DNA of 36,600 nucleotides from Spirochaetota bacterium. GTDB lineage: Bacteria > Spirochaetota > UBA4802 > UBA5368. The translations under genes and the position numbers were made by a program. Shown one piece after another: positions 18,054 through 27,200 of this stretch. Where the stretch lies: assembly GCA_004297825.1 (NCBI GenBank), contig SCSX01000009.1, positions 1 to 36,600 of the forward strand. Reading direction: 5' to 3'. Under the pieces are notes generated by a model, which ran no database searches, was not told the origin of the DNA, and saw nothing but the letters and a program-made list of their open reading frames with translations. How positions within the stretch are numbered: the stretch's first letter is position 1; each line of letters starts with the position of its first letter.

Positions 18054-18719
18054 ATGAAAATTGCCGAGGGCATTTACGCCTACATCTGGAAGGGCGTTTT
18101 CGAGAACAACTGCAACATGTATTATTTCGGCGAGCCCCTCAATATCCTGTTCGACCCGGGACTCGCGCGCCATCTCGACCTGCGCTTCGAGGCGATGCGC
18201 CAGGACGGTATCTCCCCCGACGACGTGCGGACGGTCGTAAGCACCCACTCACATCCGGATCACTTCGAGGGGTGCGAGTATTTCATGAAGAAGGGCCTGC
18301 CGGTCGGCATGCTGGTCGAGGAGATCGACTTTTTGAACGAGGTGGGGCCAGAATTTTTCGCGATGTTCGGGATGAAATTTCCTTCCTTCTCGTTTGATGT
18401 GCGCATGGAAGAGGGCGTGTGGAACGTGAACGGCGTAAATCTCGAAGTGTTCCAGACACCAGGTCACTCGCCCGGCTCCGCGTGCATATACTGGAAGGAG
18501 AAAAAAGCCCTCGTCTGCGGCGACCTCATTTTCAAGGAAAGCGTAGGGCGCGTCGATTTTCCGGGGGGCGATCCCGCGAAGCTGAAGGAAAGCATCGGCA
18601 GGATGGCGGGGCTCGACATCGAGTACCTGCTCCCCGGCCACATGGACATGGTCACGGGCGCGAAGTCCGTTGTGCGCAATTTCGAATTGATAAAGCAGTA
18701 CATCTTCCCGCAGATATAA
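18054..18719 (+). CDS. Metallo-beta-lactamase-fold hydrolase (glyoxalase II-like)
   Basis: A 221-residue metal-dependent hydrolase. The HSHPDH motif is at residues 65-70, with further ligands His138 (TPGHSPGS), Asp157 (CGDLIF) and His196 (PGHMD). This is the complete set of a two-metal MBL-fold enzyme, probably a hydroxyacylglutathione-hydrolase-like thioesterase. There is no signal peptide, so it is cytoplasmic. It lies 51 bases after glyS and is followed 11 bases later by ridA, so the two small genes are probably co-transcribed. Substrate cannot be fixed from sequence. Confidence 0.88.
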   Translation: MKIAEGIYAYIWKGVFENNCNMYYFGEPLNILFDPGLARHLDLRFEAMRQDGISPDDVRTVVSTHSHPDHFEGCEYFMKKGLPVGMLVEEIDFLNEVGPEFFAMFGMKFPSFSFDVRMEEGVWNVNGVNLEVFQTPGHSPGSACIYWKEKKALVCGDLIFKESVGRVDFPGGDPAKLKESIGRMAGLDIEYLLPGHMDMVTGAKSVVRNFELIKQYIFPQI

Positions 18720-18730
18720 AGGAGAGTTCC

Positions 18731-19111
18731 ATGAAAAAGATCATTACCTCGGTAACGGCGCCCCCGGCGATCGGGCCCTATTCGCAGGGCACGGAGGCGG
18801 GGGGTCTGATATTTCTGTCCGGCCAATTGGGGCTCGATCCCGCGAGCAAGGCGTTCGCCGGTTCCACGGCCGAGTCCCAGGCGGAACAGGCGCTCAAGAA
18901 TATCGGCGCGGTGCTTGAAGCGGCCGGGGTTGGGTACGCCAACGTGGTGAAGGCCACCGTATTGCTCACCGATATCGCCGATTTCCCTTCGGTGAACGCC
19001 GTCTACGCGAAATACTTTTCCGCCGATTTCCCGGCGCGCTCGACCTACGCGGTAAAGGCGCTTCCCCTGGGGGCGCTGGTCGAGATAGAGGTCGTCGCGT
19101 ACCGGGGTTAG
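18731..19111 (+). CDS. ridA: RidA family enamine/imine deaminase
   Basis: A 126-residue trimeric Rid protein that hydrolyses reactive enamine/imine intermediates released by PLP enzymes. Diagnostic residues are present: the IGPYSQ loop (14-19), Gly31 in SGQLG, the catalytic-site Arg103 in ARSTY, and Glu120 in EIEVVAY. This is the active RidA pattern, not the YjgH-like one. AGGAGAG precedes the ATG. The gene ends three bases before the stop of the convergent secernin-like gene; no terminator was seen between them. Confidence 0.95.
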   Translation: MKKIITSVTAPPAIGPYSQGTEAGGLIFLSGQLGLDPASKAFAGSTAESQAEQALKNIGAVLEAAGVGYANVVKATVLLTDIADFPSVNAVYAKYFSADFPARSTYAVKALPLGALVEIEVVAYRG

Positions 19112-19114
19112 GGC

Positions 19115-20461
19115 TCAGAGCGGGATTGCGGCCTTCCTTCCCTGGGAGGACCAGAAGTACCGGTAGCGGAGCGGTATCCCGCGATCGACGCCCGAGTTCG
19201 CAAGGCGCGCGGTCCATATCTCCCGCGCGACGTTTGCCTTGTCGAAACATTCCTTCGAAAATTTCATGAGCGCGTTTTTTCCCGCCGCGGTCGCCTTCCT
19301 GTGCTTCTTGTATGAAGGTCCTTCTTTTGAAATAAACTCAGCTTCGAGCGTGTCACGGTGCGGGGCTAATTCCCGGTGCCACGCGGAATAGCGCGACAGG
19401 GCCTGCCGGTGCAGGAGCTCGTGACGCCACCAGAGCACCCTGTTCGAGAAGGTCTTTCCGCACTCGCTGTCCAGGTACGCGATATCCCGGCCCGCAAGGT
19501 AATAGGGTACGAACGTGGAGGTGCAGGGACCTGAGGTCCCCGTCGCCCAGTAGACCGGCACGTCTTTTCTCAAATGCGCGACCATCGAAGAGGTGGACTG
19601 GCTTGCCCGCAGCGGCCCAAACGAGGCGTGCATGCACACCGTTCCCATTGACGTTTTATGGGGGGGACGTTGGAGGGGATCCGCACCGTGGTCACGCAGG
19701 AATCCCATCATGCGCGCGGGCGTGATGGCGCCCTCGTGCGCGGCGAGCATTTCGTGGGTGCGAGACTGCCGAATTTTACATTGGCTGAAATAGGTGATAA
19801 GCGTATCGGAGAAGGCGCGGCGAAAACTGAAATTTTCGTGCGGTTTGAGGTAACCCTTGCCGCGCGCATAATCTTCGAGCCCTTTGGACGAGAGATCGAA
19901 GTCTTCCTCGATCGTGATTCCGTTCGAAATGCTGCCGATCGTGCGTACCTTCTTCGCGACCCAGTGTCGTCCGGCCGTCTCGAGCACCCAGGCGGAGGTC
20001 TTGTCGGCGATGATGAACGAATTGTGGTAGAAGAGCTTGTGCTGATACCCGCAATTGCCTCCCTGTCCGTGTTCCGCGATGAGGTCGGTGATCAGGACGA
20101 GCGCGTCCTGGGCGGTCGAGGTCCGCTCGAGGGCGAGGCGCATCAGGTCCATCCCGGTGAGACCGGTCTTTGCGTAGGGCTCCCTGGTGAACACCGCCTC
20201 GTTACCGATAGCCACCCCCGACGCGTTGACGCCTATCTCGCATCCCCACATCCAGAAGGGACGGCTAATAAGCACCTCCTGGGTGATGCGCGCCTGCGGA
20301 ATGGTGAGAAACGTGCAGCGGAGCGTTTCCCCCTTCGCAAACCGTGCCGCGGGAACGCGGTACAGGAGTTGGGCCTCGTTAGGTTCACGGTCGCTGTTTT
20401 TTGCGAGTATGACCGATCCGTCAAAAGTCGCCGCGCCCACGGCTACGATTGTATCACACAT
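19115..20461 (-). CDS. Secernin-like C69 family peptidase
   Basis: A 448-residue N-terminal-nucleophile hydrolase of the C69 dipeptidase/secernin group. The protein begins MCDTIVA, so Cys2 is the expected nucleophile after removal of Met. DGSVILAKNSDREPNEAQ follows as in secernins, and NEAVFTREP and FIIADKTSAWVLET are also typical. No signal peptide is present, so it is cytoplasmic. The ATG has a good ribosome-binding site (AGAGGTGA). The gene is transcribed away from the AsmA-like gene and converges with ridA. Enzymatic activity of bacterial secernin-like proteins is poorly defined, so a dipeptidase role is only probable. Confidence 0.88.
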   Translation of the reverse strand: MCDTIVAVGAATFDGSVILAKNSDREPNEAQLLYRVPAARFAKGETLRCTFLTIPQARITQEVLISRPFWMWGCEIGVNASGVAIGNEAVFTREPYAKTGLTGMDLMRLALERTSTAQDALVLITDLIAEHGQGGNCGYQHKLFYHNSFIIADKTSAWVLETAGRHWVAKKVRTIGSISNGITIEEDFDLSSKGLEDYARGKGYLKPHENFSFRRAFSDTLITYFSQCKIRQSRTHEMLAAHEGAITPARMMGFLRDHGADPLQRPPHKTSMGTVCMHASFGPLRASQSTSSMVAHLRKDVPVYWATGTSGPCTSTFVPYYLAGRDIAYLDSECGKTFSNRVLWWRHELLHRQALSRYSAWHRELAPHRDTLEAEFISKEGPSYKKHRKATAAGKNALMKFSKECFDKANVAREIWTARLANSGVDRGIPLRYRYFWSSQGRKAAIPL

Positions 20462-20474
20462 GGTTCACCTCTGT

Positions 20475-20490
20475 ATTCCGCACGCGGAAT
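20475..20490. repeat. 7-2-7 perfect inverted repeat in the secernin-like gene leader
   Basis: ATTCCGC-AC-GCGGAAT, a perfect palindromic arrangement placed 14-29 bases before the ATG of the secernin-like gene and just upstream of its ribosome-binding site. It could be an operator or a small RNA hairpin. Confidence 0.5.
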
Positions 20491-20518
20491 TTCACACCCT
20501 CAATTATTGCGCGTGTGC

Positions 20519-20547
20519 AGTGTATTCCTTGCCGCGCGGGCGGGCAA
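20519..20547 (-). promoter_or_regulatory. Candidate promoter of the secernin-like gene
   Basis: On the minus strand, TTGCCC (20547-20542) and TACACT (20524-20519) are 17 bases apart. This places the start of transcription about 50 bases before the ATG, with the inverted repeat at 20475-20490 inside the leader. Confidence 0.4.
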
Positions 20548-20610
20548 CTTTATTTTATTTGCAGTCCCAGGGCCTCGAATTCCCTCCATTTCGCACGCTT
20601 TAAATTTTTC

Positions 20611-20638
20611 TTGCGCTTGGGATTTTGTTATCTATAAT
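20611..20638 (+). promoter_or_regulatory. Promoter of the AsmA-CHAT-FecR gene cluster
   Basis: A perfect TATAAT (20633-20638) lies 16 bases after TTGCGC (20611-20616) in an AT-rich stretch, 34 bases before the AsmA-like ATG. It is one of the strongest promoter matches seen in the window. It likely drives the cluster up to the terminator at 34509-34539, although internal promoters cannot be excluded. Confidence 0.7.
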
Positions 20639-20672
20639 CTAGGTTCCAAAATCAAGAAACAGGTGCCGCCCG

Positions 20673-23597
20673 ATGAAAAAGAAGAAACCCTCCTCGGATG
20701 CCAGGGAAGGAAAGCGTTTAAAGAAACACGTCCCCCTAGTCAAGAGCGAAGAAGGGCTGCCGGCCGGGCCACGCCCTGCCGAATCGCGTGATTCCCGGCC
20801 TCGGACGGCCGCGTCAGCGGGAAGGCGCTCGATGAAAGCGCGGGTGGCCCTGATCGCGGCAAAGGTCCTCTTTATCTGGATTCCCCTGGTGCTGGTATGC
20901 CTGGTCACCATTGTCATGATCGGTCTTAAAATATATCTGACCCCCGACCGGGTGGAAAAGCTCATAGTCTCGAATTTCAACGAGATGTCGAACGGCGAGA
21001 TTTCCCTCAACGTTAAAAGTTTCAGTCCTTACGGCGGTTTCGAGATCGACAATATCCTTATCCGCAACGGGGAGGAATTCAACAGGAGCACGTTCGTCGC
21101 GATTGAGAAACTTGTTCTCAAGTACGGCTTCTTTTCGCTGTTTGCGGGCAATGTGCATTTCGATGAAATCGGGATATATAAACCGCGCATCTACCTCGAG
21201 GAAAAAAACGGTGCCTGGAATGCCGCGCGCCTCATGAAGCCGTCCGAAAAGAAACCGGAACCCGAGAAAAAAGAGGAGAAAAAGAAGGAAGACGAAGGCC
21301 CCCCCAGCAAGGAGGTGAACCTGCCCATCTCGGTTGAATTCCTGTTTAAATTCATCCTGGACGATTTCAGGATGTATGTGAAGGGGGGCACGTTCAACGC
21401 CGCCGTCGAAGGTCTTACGTATACCATGGACATATGGGTTCCCCCGTTCAAGAAGATACCGAAATCCCTGGAAGCGGTTTCGCTCCTCGAGCGCATGAAG
21501 ATCGTGCTCAATCCCGAGGAGGAGATGCAGGTTTCGTTTTATTCGCAGGACGCCGACGTGACGCCGCCGCTTATCCTGACCTGGAAGCTTCTCTTCAGCA
21601 AGACCGAGGCGAACAAGCCCGAGTTCAAAAGCCTCCTGAAATTCGGAACGTACCGTACGCCAGTGCGCTTCAAGCAGGCGCACCTTGCCCCCCTTAACTT
21701 CATGGTCTCGTACGATATTTTTTACGATCCCACGAGCGATTTCCTGCGGGTAAACAATTTTGGCGTCACGTTCCTGAATCGCCGCTGGCTCTTCCTGGCC
21801 GGGTCGGTCAAGGACGTGACGACCGCTCCCGTGGTCGACATAAAGATGGAGGAGAGCGCCATCGTCCTGGACGATCTCTACCCGTATTTTCTCGCGCTCA
21901 CGCATGATTACGCGACAAGGTTCAGCGGCGTTATTTCCCTGTACCCGCTTTCAGTCAAGGGCACACCCGACAGGATGGACATCAACGGGGAGGTGAATTT
22001 CACCTACGTCTATTTCAAGAATCCCGCGGCCGAGGCTACTATCCCCCTTCTTAAACTGGGTTACGCGGTGAACAAGCTGAAAGACGATATGAAGATATCC
22101 TCCCGGCTCTCGATACCCTCGTTCATGTACACGCTGAACAAGAACAAATCCGGGGCGAACGGCCTCGACGTGGGGATCGACGTAATGGCGTACAGCGGCT
22201 TTCAGGCGATCGAAATCAATAATATTTCGATGCGGATGTACAACCCGCTGGACGGTACGAGCGCGCTCGATATGCGCATGACCGGCAACGTGAACCTGGC
22301 CGCCGGCACCTCCGGTGCGATCAGGATCCCGAAGTTCACGTTCATGAAAGAACCGCTCATGGCCATGTTGCCGAACAACATCAAGAAGAGCCTCAAGGGC
22401 CTGCCGTTTAAAAAGCCCGTCGACATGGCCCTGGACCTCCGTTTCGCCATGAACCAGGACGCGACGAACGCCCAACTCGGGATGCTTGTCCTGGTTCCGG
22501 ATTTCGATGTAACTGATCTAAGAATAGACGCCGATATTGCGATGCGCAACCAGAACAAGTTCGCGGCCATAAACAGATTCACCATCACGAGTCCCGAGAA
22601 AAGCCTTACCGTCTCGGCAAACGGGTGGGTGGATATAAGCGCACCCCCCATGAAGGATTCGGACATCCGGCTGGCGATACGACTGGATGCCCCGCAGGAG
22701 AAACCGGTGTTCGGGCCGTGGAAATTGTCCGGAACTGCGCAGGTGAACGCGTTCGTCAAGGGCGACCTGAAAAGCGGAAAGGCCTTCGGCTCGGTGAAAA
22801 TCGACAAGCTTTTCGTGAAGAACAATGAGGCAAAACTCACGGTAAACGACGTCAACATGGATTTTCCGTTCGAGTACTACTTCACGCCCCGCTACTCCGG
22901 AGAATCCAGGCTGCTTGTAGACAAGACGGATGTCATGGAAAGCGATTATTTCCAGGATAAGCCGAATTTCACGATTAGCTCGATCGCCGCGAAGCATCCG
23001 TCGCGCGAGCTTCCGTTTGAATACCTAAAGGATTTTTCAGCGAACATGACCTTTCGGGAAAACACCTTCCTTATCTCCAACCTCAAGGCATACGTGCTCG
23101 ACGGCTCGCTGTACGGAAGGACGATCATGTTCAACCTGGCCGATATGAAGCCCGCGAACATGGAATATAAGCTGACACTCGAGATCACCAACGTGGACCT
23201 GGGCAAGCTCGACGAGTTCGACCCGGAGAAGAAGACGCGCGACGCGGAGCTGTCCCTGAACGCGAATTTCGCAGGGAAAGTTGGAAATATTAAAAAGGAG
23301 ATACTTGCGCAGGGATCCATCAACATCTACAAAATCGGCGCAAGCTTCGCTAACAGGCTGATGAAGGGACTGAGCAGGGAAAAAGGGGAATCGAAGCTGG
23401 GGATCGCGCAATTCCCGGTCGATAATTCCATGTCGGTGAAGGGGTTCGATTTCAACCTGGGTACGGGACTGGTGTACACCACAGTGGCGTTTTCGCGGGG
23501 AGCGATAGGATATCTGTTCGGGGTGAAAGACGAGAAGGTCGAGTTCGATCGAATGCCGATCCAGGAATATATTCGCAAGGTTCGAGAGGAGAAGTGA
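20673..23597 (+). CDS. AsmA-like large envelope protein (YdbH/TamB-type theme)
   Basis: A 974-residue protein. It has a very basic cytoplasmic N-terminus (1-55), one membrane helix (about 58-88), and a long periplasmic part. The segment right after the helix (LTPDRVEKLIVSNFNE, then GFEIDNILIRNGEEF) is the typical AsmA N-terminal beta-strand start. A Lys/Glu-rich low-complexity insert lies at about 189-212. The rest is largely alternating beta strands, as expected for the hydrophobic groove proteins that bridge inner and outer membranes and move phospholipids. The next gene encodes a DUF1318/YdbL-like lipoprotein. In E. coli, the AsmA-like YdbH is encoded with the lipoprotein YnbE and with YdbL. 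AGGTG precedes the ATG. Substrate and exact subfamily are inferred. Confidence 0.85.
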   Translation: MKKKKPSSDAREGKRLKKHVPLVKSEEGLPAGPRPAESRDSRPRTAASAGRRSMKARVALIAAKVLFIWIPLVLVCLVTIVMIGLKIYLTPDRVEKLIVSNFNEMSNGEISLNVKSFSPYGGFEIDNILIRNGEEFNRSTFVAIEKLVLKYGFFSLFAGNVHFDEIGIYKPRIYLEEKNGAWNAARLMKPSEKKPEPEKKEEKKKEDEGPPSKEVNLPISVEFLFKFILDDFRMYVKGGTFNAAVEGLTYTMDIWVPPFKKIPKSLEAVSLLERMKIVLNPEEEMQVSFYSQDADVTPPLILTWKLLFSKTEANKPEFKSLLKFGTYRTPVRFKQAHLAPLNFMVSYDIFYDPTSDFLRVNNFGVTFLNRRWLFLAGSVKDVTTAPVVDIKMEESAIVLDDLYPYFLALTHDYATRFSGVISLYPLSVKGTPDRMDINGEVNFTYVYFKNPAAEATIPLLKLGYAVNKLKDDMKISSRLSIPSFMYTLNKNKSGANGLDVGIDVMAYSGFQAIEINNISMRMYNPLDGTSALDMRMTGNVNLAAGTSGAIRIPKFTFMKEPLMAMLPNNIKKSLKGLPFKKPVDMALDLRFAMNQDATNAQLGMLVLVPDFDVTDLRIDADIAMRNQNKFAAINRFTITSPEKSLTVSANGWVDISAPPMKDSDIRLAIRLDAPQEKPVFGPWKLSGTAQVNAFVKGDLKSGKAFGSVKIDKLFVKNNEAKLTVNDVNMDFPFEYYFTPRYSGESRLLVDKTDVMESDYFQDKPNFTISSIAAKHPSRELPFEYLKDFSANMTFRENTFLISNLKAYVLDGSLYGRTIMFNLADMKPANMEYKLTLEITNVDLGKLDEFDPEKKTRDAELSLNANFAGKVGNIKKEILAQGSINIYKIGASFANRLMKGLSREKGESKLGIAQFPVDNSMSVKGFDFNLGTGLVYTTVAFSRGAIGYLFGVKDEKVEFDRMPIQEYIRKVREEK

Positions 23598-23598
23598 C

Positions 23599-24201
23599 AT
23601 GAAAATGAATAAATGCTGCCTTATCATTCCGGTCGTTGTCGCGGCAATTGCGGCCGCGGGATGCTCGAGCATGCCCAGTTGCCTGGAGATTTCCCCCCCG
23701 GACATACATCTCACCGGTGAAAAAACCGTCATAGAGCGCCAGATCGTGGGCGAATACCGCGAGCTTGAGAAGGACGCCTGGATAGTCTCCTCCGTGAGAA
23801 CCAGCATCACTAAAACGAAGGGAACACCCATGGCGACCGCGGGTGGAGACGAAGAATTATTCAAGGCGCTTAAAATCCGGGAATTCAACGAGGAAAAACT
23901 CAGGATATTCAAGGACGAAGGGGCGGTTGGCGAAACGAACGCGGGTGTCGCGGCGTACATCCCCACGCAGAAGTACGAAGGCAACCAGGGCTTGAAAAAC
24001 GCCCTCATGAAGGTGCTGGAGGACGAAAACAGGGCGCGGGCGTCCATTTTCGAGCGCAGCCTTGCAAAATCCGGGACCGAGAAGCCGGCGCCCGACCAGG
24101 TGGCCGCTTTTGCGAAGAAGTTCGCGGAAGAGCAATACGCCCTCGCGAAAAAGAACGACTGGATACAGGATAAAATCGGTCAGTGGGTGAAGAAGAGATG
24201 A
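23599..24201 (+). CDS. Small lipoprotein with DUF1318 (YdbL-like) domain
   Basis: A 200-residue exported protein. It has a short basic start, a hydrophobic core, and the lipobox AAGC with Cys22 as the lipidation site. The later part (GAVGETNAGVAAYIP, then ARASIFERSLAKSG, FAKKFAEEQYA and a terminal WIQDKIGQWVKK) follows the layout of DUF1318/YdbL: a G-E-T/N-x-G-Y-like motif, a helical run, and a tail with D-x-x-G-x-W-V/M-x-K. The ATG is one base after the AsmA-like stop, with GAGGAG at good spacing. The stop overlaps the next ATG as ATGA. Because the lipobox and the YdbL-like domain are in one chain, it may combine the roles of E. coli YnbE and YdbL (inference). Confidence 0.78.
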   Translation: MKMNKCCLIIPVVVAAIAAAGCSSMPSCLEISPPDIHLTGEKTVIERQIVGEYRELEKDAWIVSSVRTSITKTKGTPMATAGGDEELFKALKIREFNEEKLRIFKDEGAVGETNAGVAAYIPTQKYEGNQGLKNALMKVLEDENRARASIFERSLAKSGTEKPAPDQVAAFAKKFAEEQYALAKKNDWIQDKIGQWVKKR

Positions 24202-27200
24202 ATACACTCGGGAAATTATTCGGCATCCTTGCGGCGCTGGGAACGGCGGCCCTGCTGTCCTGTGACGATCGCGGAAAGAAGGAAGTGTCATTCGAGTATA
24301 AGAGCATCCTGGAACAGGAATTCCAGGACACGGGAAGAAGCATCCCACTCACCTTCGAGCAATCAATCGACATTGACGGCCTGTTTACCGGTGATGGCCT
24401 TTATTTCTTCTACGCATCGGACCGCGAATCCGGGAATTTCGATATTTACCTGCGCTCCCTTACCGGTATCACCACGGTAAGACTGACAAACCATCCCTCC
24501 AAGGATACCATGCCGGCGGTTTCGCCGGATGGCAAATATCTCGCGTTCGTCTCCACGCGGGAGGATCCCGAGGGAGATATTTACGTCGCCAGGGTGAAAT
24601 CGAAAAAGCTGATCGAGGAGGCGGAGGCCTCGGTGTCCGATATCCCCGCACTTGACGAAAAAGCGAAAAATCTCACCCAGTTTCAGGATCCGCAGTCAAA
24701 AACCATTAAGATCATCAAGGATACGACGCCCGCCTGGTCACCCGACAACAAGCTCATCGCATTTTGCTCGAACAGGGACGGGCGGGAGAATGTCTGGGTG
24801 ATGAAGCGCAACGGCGGCGATTTAAGGCAGATAACGAAGGACGGCGGCACGAGCCCCCGATTCTCCGAAGACGGGAAGCTCCTCGTATTCATTACGTATC
24901 GGGACGCGGGGAACAAGGGCGACATCTACACCTATAATTTCGAAAGCGGCGAAGAGAAGCGCGTCATAGGCACGCCCGCGATCGAGCTTTCACCCTGTTT
25001 CATGCGGACGAACGACGAGATCGTGTTTGCCCGTATAGACCGGGATACGAACGGCGACGGGACGATTAATCTAAAAGACGATTCTGCCATCGTTTATAAA
25101 AACCTTGCAAGCGGGCTCGAATTCCCCCTTACCCTCCAATCGCGCTCCTCGTTCGATCCGAAGTGGAGTGCGGCACTGAACGGGGTCATCGTCTACTCGG
25201 ACCAGACCGGCCAGAATATCAACGTAAATATCATTCCCGACACGGGGGTGATTCCGAAAAAAGAAACCGCCGGCAGCCAATACGAACTTGCAGACCGCTA
25301 TCTTGTCGAATTCGAGGATGTAGAGCGCTACCTGATGTGCCTCGATAACGTGTACAATTATTTCGGCAACCAGACGGATGTCGATTCCCAGGTGTTCACC
25401 GCGAAGGCACTGGCGTCCGCGGCCCTGAAATACGCGGAGACCGGAAACGGGGCAAGGGCTCAGCGTGCGCTCCAGATTCTTGCCGCCTATTCGACCGACA
25501 GGAGCGATTACCGGAACATCACCGCGCGATGCGCGGCGGAAAAAATGAACGGCCGGGGGGGCGCCGATATTCTCACGGCGGGGCTCGGGGACGTTTCGGC
25601 GGACAAAACCAGGGAAGCCTACGTACCCTACCTGATGGAGGACTTGGCGGATGAATATGCGCGGGCCGGCAGGTACGGTGATTCGACCCTCCTCCTCCAG
25701 AGAATCATCGCAGACTACGGAAATTATTCCAGGCTGGCCAACGTGCATTACAAGAATGGCGTCGCCACCTACGCGCGGCTGGAAGACGAGCTCGCGCCCT
25801 CATATGTAGAGGTATTGAAGTCGAACAAGGGCCTGCTCGTAAACGATACGATCGTCAACCTGCTCTCGGTCTTCGATGGCGAGCGTAATGCCGCACGAAG
25901 GATCACAATCGCGACGGCCATGCTCGAAAAATACAAGGACGTACGGCTTTTATCGGGGATGCTGCGATTTGTGATCGGGAAAAGCCTCGCCGAAACGGGG
26001 GATAAATCGGCGAAAGCCACCCTGCTTGACGCGTTAAAATCCTCCGAAAAAACGGACCTCGTATATTACCGGATAAATCTCCTTATGTCCGATATTTCCG
26101 AGAAGGAAAAAGATATCGAGGAATTCGAGGAATATCTGACCGAGGCGATTACCAGTTATGACCTGCAATGGCGCCAGAAGGACATCCGCGACGTGGTGCA
26201 GCGCCTGGTCGATTATTATGAAGACAAGGGCGAGAAGGCGGAATACGACAGGAAATACAAGCGCGCCGCCTCGATTTATGGACGTTATGTGAAATTAATG
26301 AGCGCCCTGCAGTCGAAGAGAAAATTCATGGATATCGTGGGGCAGTACGGCGCGCGCGCCCACGTATTGTATATCGACGCCTATGCCCTTTGGAAGGGGA
26401 ACAAGGTGGCCCCCCTGACCGAGCTCGTGGAAAAGTATTCGGGAAAGGGACTGCAGCGTGCCCGGCGCAATTTCGACAAGGCGTACCTGTACGGGCTCGG
26501 GTATCTCTACACGCGTCTCGCCGTCGCCGCCGAAAAAAAGGCGAAGGATTCCGTCTTGGGGACGATCAGTTTCACCAACGAAGCGGTCGACCAGTTGTTA
26601 AGCAATTTCAAGCTGGCCATAGGGCACCTGGACTGGGCGCTCTTCATTGACGATTCGTATATCGACGCGTACCTGTTGAAGGGATGGATCTACCAGTACG
26701 TGGACCTGCGCAGGTCGGAGGGCCGGAAGGAAACCGAGGGCGCCAACGAGAAGCTCTTCGAGGACTTTTTCCCCAAGTACTTGTGGGAAAAAAACATCAC
26801 TATCTACGAGCGCGCGCTTGTCGCGAACAGGGAATCGGATAACCCCGAGCAGGAGGGAAACCTGCACCTCAACAGCGCAAACACCTATTTCCTTCTTAAT
26901 AATTTTCCGGCCGCGCTTCAGCATTATCTGCTCGTGAATAAATACAAGACCGCGTTTCAATCCAAAATCGAAGAGGCTCTTTTCCATTATCACTTCAGTT
27001 ACAGCTATTGGCAGGATTCGCAATATGGAAAGGCTCGCGAGGAGATGAACAAGGCCTTCAATATTTACCAGGCGCTCGCGACGGGTAAAAATTTTAAAAA
27101 ATATAAAAAACAGATACTCACGATGTATCACTACTTCGCCCTTCTGGGACGAATCGAAAATAAATATGCGGACGCCATTAACTGGTACCAGGCGATATTG

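Noticed and set aside
18419-18730. Upstream extension of the ridA frame
   Set aside because: It lies inside the MBL-hydrolase gene in another frame; ridA has its own ribosome-binding site and a canonical start at 18731.
24183-24197. GTG at 24183 as start of the giant lipoprotein
   Set aside because: It adds Met-Gly-Glu-Glu-Glu before the signal peptide, which would spoil the basic-hydrophobic pattern; the ATG at 24198 overlaps the previous stop as ATGA.
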